A stretch of DNA of 64,000 bases from Monoplex corrugatus (GCA_030674185.1 JAPXFY010000016.1:40668466-40732465); one strand, 5' to 3'; positions 22,470-33,452 are shown, counted from the stretch's first letter. Made by a program: numbers and translations. The notes: generated by a model from the sequence alone, not told the origin.

Positions 22470-22818
22470 TCTAAGAAGAATGTTGAGAGTTCCATGGACA
22501 GCAAAGAAAACTAACGAGAGAGTCTTGATGGAGGTAGACACAAACTGATCATCAATAAAGAAGATTAGGAAAAGACAAGCAATATTCATAGGATATCTTA
22601 TGAGGAAAGAGAAATTACAGCACCTGGTCACAACAGGAAAGCTGGAGGGAAAGAGAACACCAGGTAGAGACCTAGGGAGAAAATATTGGATGGACTTGCA
22701 GGGTGACTGAGAACAGAGGGTGGGAGATGTATTTGCAGCAACAGGGGTTAGATTTGTATAGAGGGCCATGACCACCAATGCCACACGGCAGGGCATCTGA
22801 TGATGATGATGATGTATG
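22470..22818 (+). mobile_element. LINE-B 3' fragment
   Basis: RMLRVPWTAKKTNERVLMEV, KIRKRQAIFIGYLMRKEK, LVTTGKLEGKRTPG and the end GGCAGGGCATCTGATGATGA. Broken by stops; same tail as other LINE-B copies. Confidence 0.8.
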
Positions 22819-23010
22819 ATTTTTCTTGCTGCAGGTGTCATAAGTCTGAACTTTTCTGTTTTTGCTTGTTGTTGGTTTTTTTGTTTTGTTTTTGTTTTGC
22901 TATAATAATTTTTGTTAAATATAAAAACAGTGCTCTTGAAAGTTTTACTCAAGTCTAAAAGTATGTGATTTCAAACGAGTCAAACATCAACAGCTGTAAC
23001 CACCTCTTAC

Positions 23011-23201
23011 CCAAATGTTCAACCTGACGCGGTGTGCAAGCGATGGCAGCAGGACAGATTTTGGCGTACTCCTCACGCGTGACACTCATGTAGAAGCAGT
23101 AGTCCTCTTTCTTCAGAATATAGTGTTTGCCAGGATTCAGCTGCAGCCTGCGCGATGCTTTTCCATCCCCCGCCAGAACAGCCAGCAGGGTGACGCCAAA
23201 T
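23011..23201 (-). CDS. KCNT/slo2: KCNT exon 9: RCK1-RCK2 linker start
   Basis: Encodes FGVTLLAVLAGDGK, LNPGKHYILKKEDYCFYM and SVTREEY, corresponding to GVCLIGL...LNPGPRHIL...CFYINITKEE. Acceptor GGGTTCAG, donor TTGG/GTAAGA. Phase 2 in, phase 1 out. The intron sequence immediately before the acceptor is duplicated twice at 23.44 and 23.57 kb. Confidence 0.93.
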
Positions 23202-23217
23202 CTGAACCCGTAGTACA

Positions 23218-23660
23218 AATTTGTTATATATGTGGTGTGGTGTGGTGTGGTGTGGTGCGGTGTAGTGTAGTGTGGTATGGTGAGATGTGGTGTGATGTGG
23301 AATGGTGTGGTGTGGTACTGTGTGGTGTGGTAAGGTGAGATGCGGTGTGGTATGTGGCATGGTGTGGTGTGGTATGGTGTGTTGTGGTGTGGTGTCTCTC
23401 TCTCTCCCTCTTTATCTCTCTGTATCTCTCTCGTTCCTCTAGCTGAACCAGTAGTACAGATTTGTTATATATGTGGTGTGGTGTGGTGTGGTGTGGTGTG
23501 GGTGTGGTGTGGTGTCTCTCTCTCTCTCCCTCTTTATCTCACTGTCTCTCTCTCTCCTTCCCTCTAGCTGAACCAATAGTACAGATTTGTTATATCTGTG
23601 GTGTGGTGTGGTGTGGTGTGGGTGTGGCATGACATGGCGTGGCATGGTGTGGTGTGATGT
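23218..23660. repeat. GGTGT satellite with duplicated exon 9 acceptor region
   Basis: (GTGTG)n / GGTGT repeats in three blocks separated by TCTC-rich spacers. Each block starts with the segment CTGAACC(C/A)(G/A)TAGTACA then GATTTGTTATAT. The first is the natural intron end of exon 9; the others (23441, 23571) are copies. Confidence 0.9.
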
Positions 23661-23850
23661 GGTGTCTCTCTCTCCCTTCTTTATCCCCCTGTCCTCTCTT
23701 TTTCCCTCTAGCTCCCTCTCTGTGTCTCTACCTCTTTCTCTCTCTTACCTTCTCTGTCTCCATCTCCCCCCCCCCCCATCTTTCTCTCCTCCCTTATTCT
23801 CTCTCTCTCCCTCCCTCCCTCTCTCTCTCCTTTCAATACAACATTAGTTT
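23661..23850. repeat. CT-rich low-complexity tract
   Basis: CTCTCT/CCCTCT runs with a short C homopolymer. Confidence 0.85.
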
Positions 23851-24188
23851 ATCTGACAATAAATGGCTGTTGAATCTCTCATTCCTCTCTCCTCTTGTAT
23901 GTACTCCCTTTTTGAGGAGCTGTGGCTTACACAAATAAACCCTCTGAATCTGAATCTCTCTCTCTGAATCGGGATTCCTCTCTCTTACTCCCTCCCTCTT
24001 TACAAGAGATGTTGCCAAGGACAGTCTATTCCCTTAAAGCCAGAGAAGACCAATGGCATGCACACACAATAATCATGCAACTGAAAACTATTTCCACAAT
24101 GCACTTAATCATTTTCTTCTGTGCCACTTGTTTACATATGCTTTAGAAACTTGTGTTTAATTCTGAACATTTTTCTTCCTTTCTACTA

Positions 24189-24219
24189 CGTTTACACGAA
24201 GGCAACTTACTAGGCAACT
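24189..24219 (+). repeat. Harbinger left terminal inverted repeat
   Basis: CGTTTACACGAAGGCAACTT then ACTAGGCAACT; pairs with the right end with one mismatch. Confidence 0.88.
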
Positions 24220-24527
24220 CGGGCCCCAGCCAGTTGCCTTGTGATCTATTAATAGCAGGCAACTGGTTTAGTTGCCGTCAGTGTAAACGGTACGGGCAAC
24301 TACCATACAACAGCTACGCTCCGCCCCCTGTTTGCGTCACTGGCGCTGTGTGTGTGGCCCGCTCGCTGGGCTGCAGTTGAAACGTAGTTGCCAAAAATCA
24401 TGGCAATTGCCACTGCAACTGCCCACAGTTGCCTCTGAGGTTCCGAGGAGTTGACAACTAATGATACAACTGCTCTTGACTGGTACAGCAACTGGTGGCA
24501 ATCACGTGGGTTGAAAGTGTCTGAAGG

Positions 24528-24535
24528 TATAAAAA
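24528..24535 (+). promoter_or_regulatory. TATA box of the Harbinger transposase gene
   Basis: TATAAAAA located 54 bp before the transposase ATG, right for a short 5' leader. Confidence 0.65.
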
Positions 24536-24581
24536 GCAGGCAGTTGGAGGGAGGCACTTCATTGCATCTTGATTCTTCACC

Positions 24582-25928
24582 ATGGATCCTGCTCTGCCGC
24601 TGATGATGCTCAAGGTGCAGCATGAACTCGTCTACTTTCAGCAACGACTCGCTGCAATGGACCTGAGGATGCGCAGGAGATCACTCTGGGTCAGAAACTA
24701 CCTCACCGAGGAAAGGAGGAGGGAGACTGGCCACTACTACACCCTGCTGGATGTCACCATGAGAGACATTGACCACGCCATGTTCAGGAACTACACAAGG
24801 CTGACATTGCCTGTCTTCCTGGAAGTCCTGGACAGCATTCGGCCACGAATCACCAGGCAGGATACCAACATGAGGATGGCCATTGAGCCTGGGCTGAAGC
24901 TTGCGGTCACCTTGAGGTATCTGGCCACTGGAGACAGCTACCACTCCTTGTCGTACGCTTTTCGTGTTGGGGTTGCCACCATCTCCCGCTTCCTGGTTGA
25001 GGTGTGCCAGGCCATCACAGAGGCCTACAACCTGGAAGCCTTCCCTGATGACTGGACAGAGAACTTTTGGAAAGGCATTGCTGACAAGTTCAACACCCGC
25101 TGGAACATGCCCCACACCATGGGTGCTTTGGATGGGAAACATGTGGCCATCAAGAAGCCCCCAAACACAGGCAGTATGTACCACAACTACAAGGGCTTCT
25201 TCTCCATCCCTATGCTGGCGCTCGTGGACGCAGACTACAGGTTCCTGTGGGTTGAGCTTGGTGGAGTAGGACACATGTCCGACGCCCAAATCTTCCTGCA
25301 GAGTGACCTAAGTAAGGATTTGGAGGACGGTTCCATCAACAGGCCAGTTCCATGTCCGCTCACAGATGATCCTGAGGATACCACCCCTGTTCCCTACTTC
25401 ATCGTGAGTGATGATGCCTTTGCTCTGAAGGACTACTGCATGAAGCCCTACTCCAGGAACAGCATGCAAAGCTCTGAGCTCATCTTCAACTACAGGCTGT
25501 CAAGGGCAAGAAGGGTGGTGGAGAATGCCTTTGGATTGTTGGCCCAACGCTTCAGGGTCTTGCTGCGTACCTGTGAACTCAAGCCAGACAGCGTGAGAGA
25601 CGTTGTCCAGTGCTGCGTGACACTTCACAACATTCTGCTACAGCGACTACCCCCACCCGCGGACGCAGCCGACACGGAAGATGCAGAGAATGACGTAATC
25701 CCAGGCTCTTGGAGGGAGCAAGTCATCTGGACTGACCAGCCTCAGCCACAAGCAGCTCGTGCCACCAATGCTGGGAAGGAGGTCAGGGAGATCCTCACAG
25801 ACTTCTTTGGCAGTCCTGCAGGGATTGTCCCTTGGCAGTGGGACAAAGCCCATGTCAACCGGCCCACCGCAGCTGCAAGTCCTGACCCTCACCCTGCTCC
25901 TGCTTCACCGGGGTATCCTGTGCAGTGA
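24582..25928 (+). CDS. PIF/Harbinger transposase (DDE_Tnp_4 type)
   Basis: 448 residues, uninterrupted. Cuts and joins DNA at the element's ends in the nucleus. N-terminal helix-rich region (1-110) with MRRRSLWVRNYLTEERR, a helix-turn-helix-like segment around 110-150 (LRYLATGDSYHSLSYAFRVG), then the nuclease domain. The DDE triad is visible: D184 in GALDGKHVAI, D216 in LVDADYRFLW and E314 in RRVVENAFGLLAQRF. The C-terminus (about 370-448) is polar and Pro-rich. Length is typical for the family. The ATG chosen is the first after the TATA box. AATAAA at 26124 can serve as its poly(A) signal. It normally needs the Myb-like partner encoded convergently at 26658-27647. Whether it is active cannot be told from sequence. 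Confidence 0.95.
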   Translation: MDPALPLMMLKVQHELVYFQQRLAAMDLRMRRRSLWVRNYLTEERRRETGHYYTLLDVTMRDIDHAMFRNYTRLTLPVFLEVLDSIRPRITRQDTNMRMAIEPGLKLAVTLRYLATGDSYHSLSYAFRVGVATISRFLVEVCQAITEAYNLEAFPDDWTENFWKGIADKFNTRWNMPHTMGALDGKHVAIKKPPNTGSMYHNYKGFFSIPMLALVDADYRFLWVELGGVGHMSDAQIFLQSDLSKDLEDGSINRPVPCPLTDDPEDTTPVPYFIVSDDAFALKDYCMKPYSRNSMQSSELIFNYRLSRARRVVENAFGLLAQRFRVLLRTCELKPDSVRDVVQCCVTLHNILLQRLPPPADAADTEDAENDVIPGSWREQVIWTDQPQPQAARATNAGKEVREILTDFFGSPAGIVPWQWDKAHVNRPTAAASPDPHPAPASPGYPVQ

Positions 25929-26291
25929 TATGCCTTTGGGCATCACCTCCAATCATTGGTCCTTTTCAGGACCTAAAAATTCCCAAGAGATTTGACTTGT
26001 CACTCTCTCCCTCTATCTGTCTGTTTCTCAGTCAATGTATCTCTCTGTCTCTCCCTCCCCCCTCTCTCTCTCTCCCAGTCTCTCTCTCTCTCTCTGAGTG
26101 TGCATGTGAAAATAATTATGTTAAATAAAACTACCTATCCTTCTGTGACCATTTCCCCCCCTAAAACGCACAGACACTACACACAGCACACTCCACCCCA
26201 CCCCACCCAATCACACATACAACCCCACACCCAAAACAAACGGACGTTTTTATTTTTTCAATGTAGGTACATGTATACATGTGTAAACTAG

Positions 26292-26294
<3 letters not shown>

Positions 26295-26322
<28 letters not shown>
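26295..26322. repeat. (AG)n tract
   Basis: Pure AG dinucleotide run between the two Harbinger genes. Confidence 0.9.
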
Positions 26323-26325
<3 letters not shown>

Positions 26326-26507
26326 CTTGTTAAGTTGTGCTAATGTGTATACATAAAGAAAAAAGTCCAGCAAAAAGATCAATTCCATTCTACATCTATA
26401 AACCTTTTTTTTTTAAAAAAACACACTGGCAGTCCTACTAAACTAATCACATTTTTATCAAATAGGCGTGTAAAATACGCCCAAATTGAACGGGTTCCCA
26501 GGTCTGT

Positions 26508-26515
26508 CTGTGTGT

Positions 26516-26546
<31 letters not shown>

Positions 26547-26554
26547 GGGGGGGG
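26508..26554. repeat. (GT)n followed by a ~24-base poly-G
   Basis: A (TG)n run merges into a long G homopolymer, a likely G-quadruplex or collapsed sequencing tract. Confidence 0.9.
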
Positions 26555-26657
26555 TGAGGTGCGGTGTGTGTGTGGATGGGGGAGGGGGTGGGTGGCTCAA
26601 TCTCTTTTGAACAATTATTGGCCCTGAAAAGGGCCGTATTTTGCATTAGGAGTGCTG

Positions 26658-27647
26658 CTACTCGAAAGCGATGTCCACGTCATCCAGGTTGAGGGTGCTG
26701 TAGGTAGAGGGGCCAGCAGACAGACGGGCCTTCTTGGGGGTGCGCTTCCGTGGGGACTGCCTGACACGAACTGGACTGTCCAGCAGGTACTCCAAGGGGT
26801 CAGGCCGCACGGGGATGGCGGGAGGGTTCGAAGGCTGGATGCACGTAGGGGGTGGGGCCATGGCAGCAGCGGCGTCCACATGTTGTTTCACCACCTCCCA
26901 CACCTCGTCCTCAAGGGCCTTGGTCCTGGCCTGGTCCAGGGGTTCGGCCCGAGCCGCCATGGCATTCCAAAAGTGGGATTTGGTGGTGGGCATACGTGCG
27001 ACCATGCGGTCCACCTCCCCCTTCAGGTACTCACAGTACTCTGCCATGGCAGTCATATCCGGATGCTTGGAGGCTGGCCTTTGACCCGCAGATGCAGAAG
27101 TGGTGGCAGCTTGAGTGGACATGGCTGTAGCTGCAGGCACAGGACAACTTGGGCCAGCCAACTCGGGGTCCAAGCCGGTACTTGAAGCAGAACCTCTTCT
27201 CCGCTTTCCTCCACCCATGGTCTTGGGGGAGATCTCATGGATGAAGGGGAGCATAAACCCCATCCTTGTTTCCAGAGATTGTAGTCCTGCAGAGAGGGAG
27301 GCACTGGAACCACTCTTGGAGCGTGCCTTCTTGGCCCAAGCAAGCATGGTCCTCATCGACTTGTACCATGCGGCCAAAACTTGCGGCGTCACTCCCAGTA
27401 TGTCTGCAAGATACTTCCACTCCCGCTTCCTTCTAGGGTAGTCCTTGTAGTCTGGCTCGTTCTTGTCGTATATGTAGGGCCGTTGCTTCAGGAACTCTAT
27501 GGCCAGGTCCCTCTGCTCTTCAGTCAGGTTGACTCTGACTGCTTTCCTCTTTCCTTTGCCTTTCTGGGGTAGGGTAGGCTCACGCTCTACCAGCTCCTCC
27601 ACGTCCTCAACCGCAGACAGTGACGCCTCGGATTCAGAAGAATCCAT
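26658..27647 (-). CDS. Harbinger-associated MADF/Myb-like DNA-binding protein
   Basis: 329 residues, open. Acidic/Ser start (MDSSESEASLSAVEDVEELV), a basic patch KGKGKRKAVRV that could be a nuclear signal, then a MADF/SANT-like fold at about 45-115 (EFLKQRPYIYDKNEPDYKDY followed by RRKREWKYLADILGV and WYKSMRTMLAWAKKARSK). A polar Ala/Ser/Pro-rich middle and a C-terminal predicted helix around VARMPTTKSHFWNAMAARAE follow. In Harbinger elements this partner helps bring transposase to the element ends and into the nucleus; that role is from family knowledge. A TATA box lies 84 bp upstream of the ATG. Confidence 0.9.
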   Translation of the reverse strand: MDSSESEASLSAVEDVEELVEREPTLPQKGKGKRKAVRVNLTEEQRDLAIEFLKQRPYIYDKNEPDYKDYPRRKREWKYLADILGVTPQVLAAWYKSMRTMLAWAKKARSKSGSSASLSAGLQSLETRMGFMLPFIHEISPKTMGGGKRRRGSASSTGLDPELAGPSCPVPAATAMSTQAATTSASAGQRPASKHPDMTAMAEYCEYLKGEVDRMVARMPTTKSHFWNAMAARAEPLDQARTKALEDEVWEVVKQHVDAAAAMAPPPTCIQPSNPPAIPVRPDPLEYLLDSPVRVRQSPRKRTPKKARLSAGPSTYSTLNLDDVDIAFE

Positions 27648-27730
27648 GGTAGCGATGAAAATGGAGAAAAATTCAGTCGTGGACTCCAGTAGCAGCTCAA
27701 AATGAATGAGAGTTGTCAGTAAAACTCCCG

Positions 27731-27739
27731 CCTTTTATA
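27731..27739 (-). promoter_or_regulatory. TATA box of the Harbinger Myb-like gene
   Basis: Minus strand TATAAAAGG, 84 bp before the ATG at 27647. Confidence 0.6.
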
Positions 27740-28152
27740 CTGTTCCAACGGCGACTGACCAAGTTGCGAAAGCGGTTGGCATGCGAGACAACTGCCTAGG
27801 CCACTAGTTGGCAAGCAGTTGTCTATCAGCGCAACCGCACAGCGAGCGAGCGGGACACGCCGTGAAGCGTGCCACGTCTGCCACGCTGGCCTTGGCTTTG
27901 GCGCCAATTCGTATAGGTTGCCTCACGAGGCAACAGATACAACTGTGTGTGAACGCTCTGCCAACCGCAGGCAACCGCAAAACAGTTGCCTTGCACCTCG
28001 AAGTTTTCGGTTTGATCTATCAACTATTTGGACATGACAACTGCCGAGTCAACTGGAATCGGGAAAATCCAAAAAGGTGACAACTGCAGACAACTGCAGA
28101 CAACTGCTAGGCCACAACGTGGCAACAAGTTGCCAAACCTGCCAACTGCCGT

Positions 28153-28183
28153 TGTTGCCTAGTTAGTTGCCTTCGTGTAAACG
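28153..28183 (-). repeat. Harbinger right terminal inverted repeat
   Basis: Minus strand CGTTTACACGAAGGCAACTA then ACTAGGCAAC; partner of 24189-24219. Confidence 0.88.
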
Positions 28184-28274
28184 AAGCATATACAACCTTC
28201 ATACTAGTAGTAGTACTATTATCTGCTCTTGCTGCATCACTGTAATGACCCAGTAACCCACCACATAATGTGTT

Positions 28275-28400
28275 TACATATGTGCATGGATATGTATATG
28301 TGTATGTATACATATATATGCATATGTATATGGATATGTACATGTATATGTACATGTATATGTATAAGTATATGTACATGTATATGAGTATATCTAAGTG
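28275..28400. repeat. TATG/TACA-rich degenerate microsatellite
   Basis: Runs of GTATATGTACATGTATATG-like sequence. Confidence 0.8.
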
Positions 28401-28556
28401 TGTCTATGTTTGCTTTCTTGTGTGTGTGTATCTGAATGACTGCATATGACTAGTATCATTACCACCTATTTCTAATTTTATTTCATTAATTATGTTGACC
28501 TATTATTATGCTGGATCGATATACTGGTACATGAATCTGACTATGTTTGTACTACA

Positions 28557-28697
28557 TTAACTCTGTGACTCTGTTCACCAGCAACCTGCATTGCCAACCA
28601 TGCTGGCAAAACAAAGCTTAAGCCTTTGAGGGTGAGGGAATCAAAGGGTAAAGTTTTTGCAGTTGGTGGACAAGGTGCAGGAGTCAAAGGGTTAATG
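28557..28697. mobile_element. TTAA-ended hairpin MITE, copy 2
   Basis: Ends ATTAACTCTGTGACTC and GAGTCAAAGGGTTAA; internal GTTTTTGCAGTTGGTGGACA block as in the other copies. Confidence 0.75.
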
Positions 28698-28933
28698 TAC
28701 CAACATGGCACCCCCTCCCCTTCCTAATTTTTATTATTCCTTTTTTTCATGCAAAGTGTGAAGAGAATCTTGAACATGAACAGCTCTTGCTGTACAAATA
28801 GAATTGTTGTTATCATATTCATAAGGTGCAGACTCAACATCAAACTTCATGTCAAATGTGTCTATTGTTTCTTTTCTTCCCCCTCTTTCTTTCTCTGTCT
28901 CTCTGTGTCTCTCTTTCTTTCTCTCTTTGTCAC

Positions 28934-29083
28934 CTCTGATGAGCTTCGGCGGAGGCATGAGGGAAGCTCCATCCCTCATACTGTTTGAAGAAGATACTCT
29001 TTCCCAGCTGAATGTGATAGATTTCATTGCCTGAGTGATGACCGTATACTTGCTGCCATTGACTGGGGGCTAAGTCACCTTCC
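28934..29083 (-). CDS. KCNT/slo2: KCNT exon 8: end of RCK1
   Basis: Encodes LEGDLAPSQWQQVYG, then SGNEIYHIQLGKS and FFKQYEGWSF, matching SGNEVYHIRMGDSKFF of vertebrate KCNT. Acceptor TGTGACAG, donor CAGAG/GTGACA. Phase 2 in and out. Confidence 0.94.
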
Positions 29084-29339
29084 CTGTCACACACAGACAT
29101 TGGTTTATATACTGTGTTTGTTGAAAAGCACATATCTGAATAGACATTAAATGAAATAATGAATGGACAAGTATATTGTGTCTCTGTTTCTCTCTGTCTG
29201 TCACTCACACACACATACAATGTATATATGTATATCAATACATAAATATATACATATACATAAACACATATATATATAGAGATATGTGCATATAAACATT
29301 TACCTATCTATATTCTGTCTGTCTGTCTGTCTGTCTCTC

Positions 29340-29402
29340 CATGTATTATTATATATATACACACATACATACATATACATACATATATATATATACATAC
29401 AT

Positions 29403-29491
<89 letters not shown>
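29340..29491. repeat. (TA)n / (CATA)n microsatellite
   Basis: TACATA repeats passing into about 70 bp of pure (TA)n. Confidence 0.95.
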
Positions 29492-29492
<1 letters not shown>

Positions 29493-29494
29493 CA

Positions 29495-29675
29495 CACATA
29501 TGCGCATGTGCGTGTGTGTGTTTATAGCTATAAATAGATATACAATTATATTTCTATCACATACATCATATGTGTATGTGACTTTGTGTGTCTGCATGTG
29601 TGTGTGTGTGTTTGTGTGTATACGTGTGTGTGTGCTGTGAGCGTGCGTGCGCTGTGAGCGTGCATGCTTGTGTGT
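29495..29675. repeat. Imperfect GT-rich tract
   Basis: TGTGTG runs with GTGAGCGTGCGTGC duplication (29636-29665). Confidence 0.75.
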
Positions 29676-29924
29676 GTGTGTTTAAGAAGACATGAAGAAA
29701 AAAAATAGTGTCTTGAGTTTCTGTCTCATATTCCTGATGCTGCTGTGCCTTCTTCAGGAGATTTTTTTCATTACTTTGTGACATAGAGTACACACACAAT
29801 ACTTGAAGTGCTCATAAGCCCTGATCATACGCACTTGTCAGTTGCACCAGAAACATCATGGGATACGGAAACTTGGACAAAAAGTGAAACTTTGTAATAC
29901 TGGTTAAAGGAAAGGGGGAAGGGG

Positions 29925-30005
29925 ACAAAAGGGGCAGGGCAGGACAAAAAGGGCAGGGCAAAAGGGGCAGGGACAAAAGGGGCAGGGACAAAAGGGGCAG
30001 GGGCA
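29925..30005. repeat. GGGGCAGGGACAAAA short tandem repeat
   Basis: Five copies of a ~15-bp purine-rich unit; G-runs could form a quadruplex. Confidence 0.85.
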
Positions 30006-30073
30006 GATACTTTAACAGTACACTTTAAAGTTTCAGTCACTAGTAGTTTTATTTGAGGTGTATATGGGTTTGT

Positions 30074-30262
30074 TTAACCCTTTGACTTCCACACCCTGTC
30101 CATTAGCATCCTGCATTTCTAACCATGCTAGCAAAGCAAAAACTTAACCCTTTGATTCCCCTCACCCTACCCACCAGCTTCCTGCAGGAGGCTGGTGGAT
30201 AGGGTGAAGGTGAGTCAAAGGATTAAGTTTTTGCAGTTAGTGGATAGGGTGTGGAGGGCCAA
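30074..30262. mobile_element. TTAA-ended hairpin MITE, copy 3
   Basis: Starts TTAACCCTTTGACTTCC; inner arms TTAACCCTTTGATTCCCCTC and, inverted, GGTGAGTCAAAGGATTAA; CCACCAGCTTCCTGCAGG at the centre. Confidence 0.8.
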
Positions 30263-31714
30263 GTTTTTCTCCCTTCTACTTCATCTTTCTACATGAAATG
30301 ATCCCTCTCCAAGAGAAATTACTTACAGTTGCTGACAGATAACACATATTAGCTAGTGAATGATACAACATTATAACAATATCATTTGAAAGACTGGCAC
30401 AAACAGATACTGTATATATCTAAGGTGGGTAGGTGGTGGGGGGACTGACATAAGCTTTTATCACCAACATGATGTTATATCACTTACAAATAATTATATC
30501 AGGAGAAAACTAAAAACTAGTGGCCAAACTACGGGATAAAACTGACCTAAGATTATATCACTGACACACCGTTTCATCATGGACAAATGACTATATCCAT
30601 ACATAACTGTGTATCAGCAGGCAAAAAATGAGATATAAACAGAGACAGTATCAGCAGAAAATCTAATGACATACACAAAGACCATATCAGCAAAAAGAAT
30701 ATCACAGGACTGAAAGGGAGAAGAATTCCAAGTAAATTGATATGAAAGCTGAACAAAGCAGAAAAATAAAGTCAGTGACGAATGCTTGTTCTCAGAAATT
30801 AAGTGATCTTATTTGTTGCTTTCGTTTTACACCTTACGAAGCCAACACACCAAAAATGTGTTAATTTTTGTTTTGTTGATTAAGTTAGTATTTGTATCGT
30901 ATTTTCTTAAGCATTGCTAATTTTTAAGAATAGTAGCTGGGGGTTTTTTGTAATCAGAATACATAAAACAAAATATTAGACATCATTTGAACAGTTACCT
31001 CTGATTATACATTATGATTATTACTATACACAGAACTATAGTAGTTATGATAACAATAGCAACAACAACAATAATACTAAAAACAATAAAAATAATAATG
31101 ATAATAATAATAATAATAGTAATCATCATAGTGATGATGATGATGATAATGATGACACTAACAACAACAATATTATAACAATAACAACACTACTATAACA
31201 ACAACAACAATCATAACAACAATAACAATGATGATGTTTATACAGCAGAAACATTCCATGTCAAAGCATGCCTATCACACTTTACAGTAACAGAACAGTA
31301 TTAAACTTTCAGTAAAGTAATTACAGACATGTTCAAACAATGAAATGAAAATAAGCATTATAAAAAAAAAGAGCAAAATAATATAAACGAATACACTAAC
31401 ACCATAGAAAGACGGACATAACTTTAACACAAGCACAATTCAACAACACCTGGTCAAGAAGCTTGGGAGGGATAGGGGTCAGTGATGGATGAGTGGTTGG
31501 CAGGGAACAGAAAATAGATACCTGTCAACCACCAATGATTTATCTATGACACATCATAATGACAACAACAAGCTACAAACACACCACCACACCAACATTA
31601 CCATCAAACAACATGCCACACAACAGAACAATCAAACAAACAAGCTACAAGCACATCAACATGACAACACCAAACAACATCACCAACAAACAATAAGCCA
31701 CAAAACTGTAGAGC
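30263..31714. other. Intron, unannotated
   Basis: AT-rich with ATAATA/ACAACA trinucleotide runs (31060-31240, 31560-31690). No exon or element recognised. Confidence 0.5.
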
Positions 31715-32450
31715 CATATCAATGCTATTTCAAAACATACACAACACTTCAACTGGAAAAAAAGAAAGAAAAGAAAATGTACATGCCCCATCCCATTTAT
31801 CACACAGGGGATTTAAAAAACATACCTGAATACTTATCACACAGGGGATTTAAAAAACATACCTGAATACTTATCACACAAGGGGATTTATAAAAACATA
31901 CCTGAATACTTATCACACAGGGGATTTAAAAAACATACCTGAATACTTATCACACAAGGGGATTTAAAAAACATACCTGAATACTTATCACACAGGGGAT
32001 TTAAAAAACATACCTGAATACTTATCACACAGGGGATTTAAAAAAACATACCTGAATACTTATCACACAAGGGGATTTAAAAACATACTGAATACTTATC
32101 ACACGGATTAAAAACATACCTGAATACAAATTTAAACATAACTGAGGACGCTAAAACAAATATAAAAACAGGCCTAAACTACCTGAAATTGCTCGCCGGA
32201 GCCAAAAATGCACTTAATACATGTACCCAACTATTAATCCTGAGAGAAAGTATGTAAAACTTTATCAAACACATACAGGTGAATGGACCAGCAAGGCAGA
32301 AAATGATAGGAAGAAATGACAGAAAGCAAAGGAACAAGTCAGGAACAAAGAGAGTGACAGAAAAGAGGAAACAAAAAAAATTTAAGGTGGGGAAGGTGGG
32401 GATATCATTTATACTAAAAGAGCCCCTGGTATCCCCTTGGGGGAACACAT
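31715..32450. repeat. Dispersed repeat R1, copy 3, with ~37-bp internal expansion
   Basis: R1 whose ACAGGGGATTTAAAAAACAT / ACCTGAATACTTATCAC segment is tandemly repeated about nine times (31797-32118), then resumes with GAATACAAATTTAAACATA and the remaining R1 blocks to AAAGAGCCCCTGG. Confidence 0.85.
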
Positions 32451-32484
32451 CTGAACAGACAACATGAAGTTTGGAGATCGCTAA

Positions 32485-32755
32485 AAAAAGGATTCACTGC
32501 ACTCAGACACGTCTGTATGTGCCCCATCCAAACCTGTCAGTAATTATTTGACAGACTACCTCAAACTCTATGCACTGACAAGGTCTTGAAATGGGGGAGA
32601 TGGACCAATGAAACACAACTCTGACACCACCAGAACAATGGAAACATTAAGATGGGCAGCAAACAGGTCAGTTTTCAATGTGCAGACTGAGACTGAACCT
32701 GAGATATCAGACCTTGATTCCATGGTTCCATCAAAAGAATCAAGCAAGCCTGCCT
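32485..32755 (-). mobile_element. SINE-2, minus copy (best preserved)
   Basis: On the minus strand: tRNA-like head with B box AGGTTCAGTCTC, then CTGACCTGTTTGCTGCCCAT, a CCATTGTTCTGGTGGTGTCA block and CAAGACCTTGTCAGTGCATA. Confidence 0.75.
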
Positions 32756-32944
32756 AATTTTTAGAATGTGGCAGAGTACAGTCAGACAACAAGCTACACA
32801 TCATCACCACAACAACACCACATCAACATCACCAGCAAACAAATGCCACGCAACTAACAATCACACAAACTACAGACACCAATAACCTGTACCAAACATC
32901 CCAGCAATCTGAAGGAACAAATGAAAAAAATTTGTATCAAAGAA

Positions 32945-33207
32945 AAAAGTTGACAGCGACTGTTCAAGATCTCAAATAATGTCACGGGAGGAAAAATAAC
33001 TTTAATAACTCTTTCATTCCATTACGCCTTCTACCAGCATTCTGCAAGAAAATGGTCAACAGGATGGGGAAGTGAAGCAGTGAAAAGATCACACCACCAC
33101 ACAACACACCACACACCCAACACACACCACAAACACACACAAACAACACACACAAAAAACAACACACACACACACACACAACCACACACACCACACACAC
33201 ACACACA

Positions 33208-33286
<79 letters not shown>

Positions 33287-33420
33287 ACCAGCGCTATTAA
33301 TTACAACTGTTCATGCCTCAAATAAGGTAACACACACACACAGACACACACACACACACAGAGCGCCATTAGCTACAACCATTCATGCCTCGAATAAGGT
33401 CACCACAACAACACACACAC

Positions 33421-33452
<32 letters not shown>

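Larger units (their letters stand above)
24189..28183. mobile_element. Complete PIF/Harbinger DNA transposon
   Basis: About 4.0 kb bounded by ~30-bp terminal inverted repeats that begin CGTTTACACGAAGGCAACT and continue ACTAGGCAAC. It holds two convergent intact genes, a DDE transposase (+) and a MADF/Myb-like DNA-binding protein (-), the standard autonomous Harbinger pair. Both genes have a TATA box. Between the genes lie TC-rich, AG and long poly-G tracts. The flanks inside each end are packed with GCAACT/AGTTGCC hexamers, plausible transposase-binding sites. No clear 3-bp target duplication could be fixed at the ends. It sits in the intron between exons 9 and 8. GC content is clearly higher in its genes than in the surroundings. 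The intact frames suggest recent arrival and possible activity. Confidence 0.93.

Noticed and set aside
23073..23360. Thr/Pro/His-rich frame over the GGTGT satellite
   Set aside because: Repeat artefact overlapping exon 9 in another frame.
24582..27647. Host genes on both strands at 24.6-27.6 kb
   Set aside because: Paired with terminal inverted repeats and matching Harbinger transposase and MADF partner; they belong to the transposon.
28930..29238. A ~100-residue minus-strand protein starting at 29238
   Set aside because: Only the part between 29083 and 28934 is exon 8; the rest is intron read-through.
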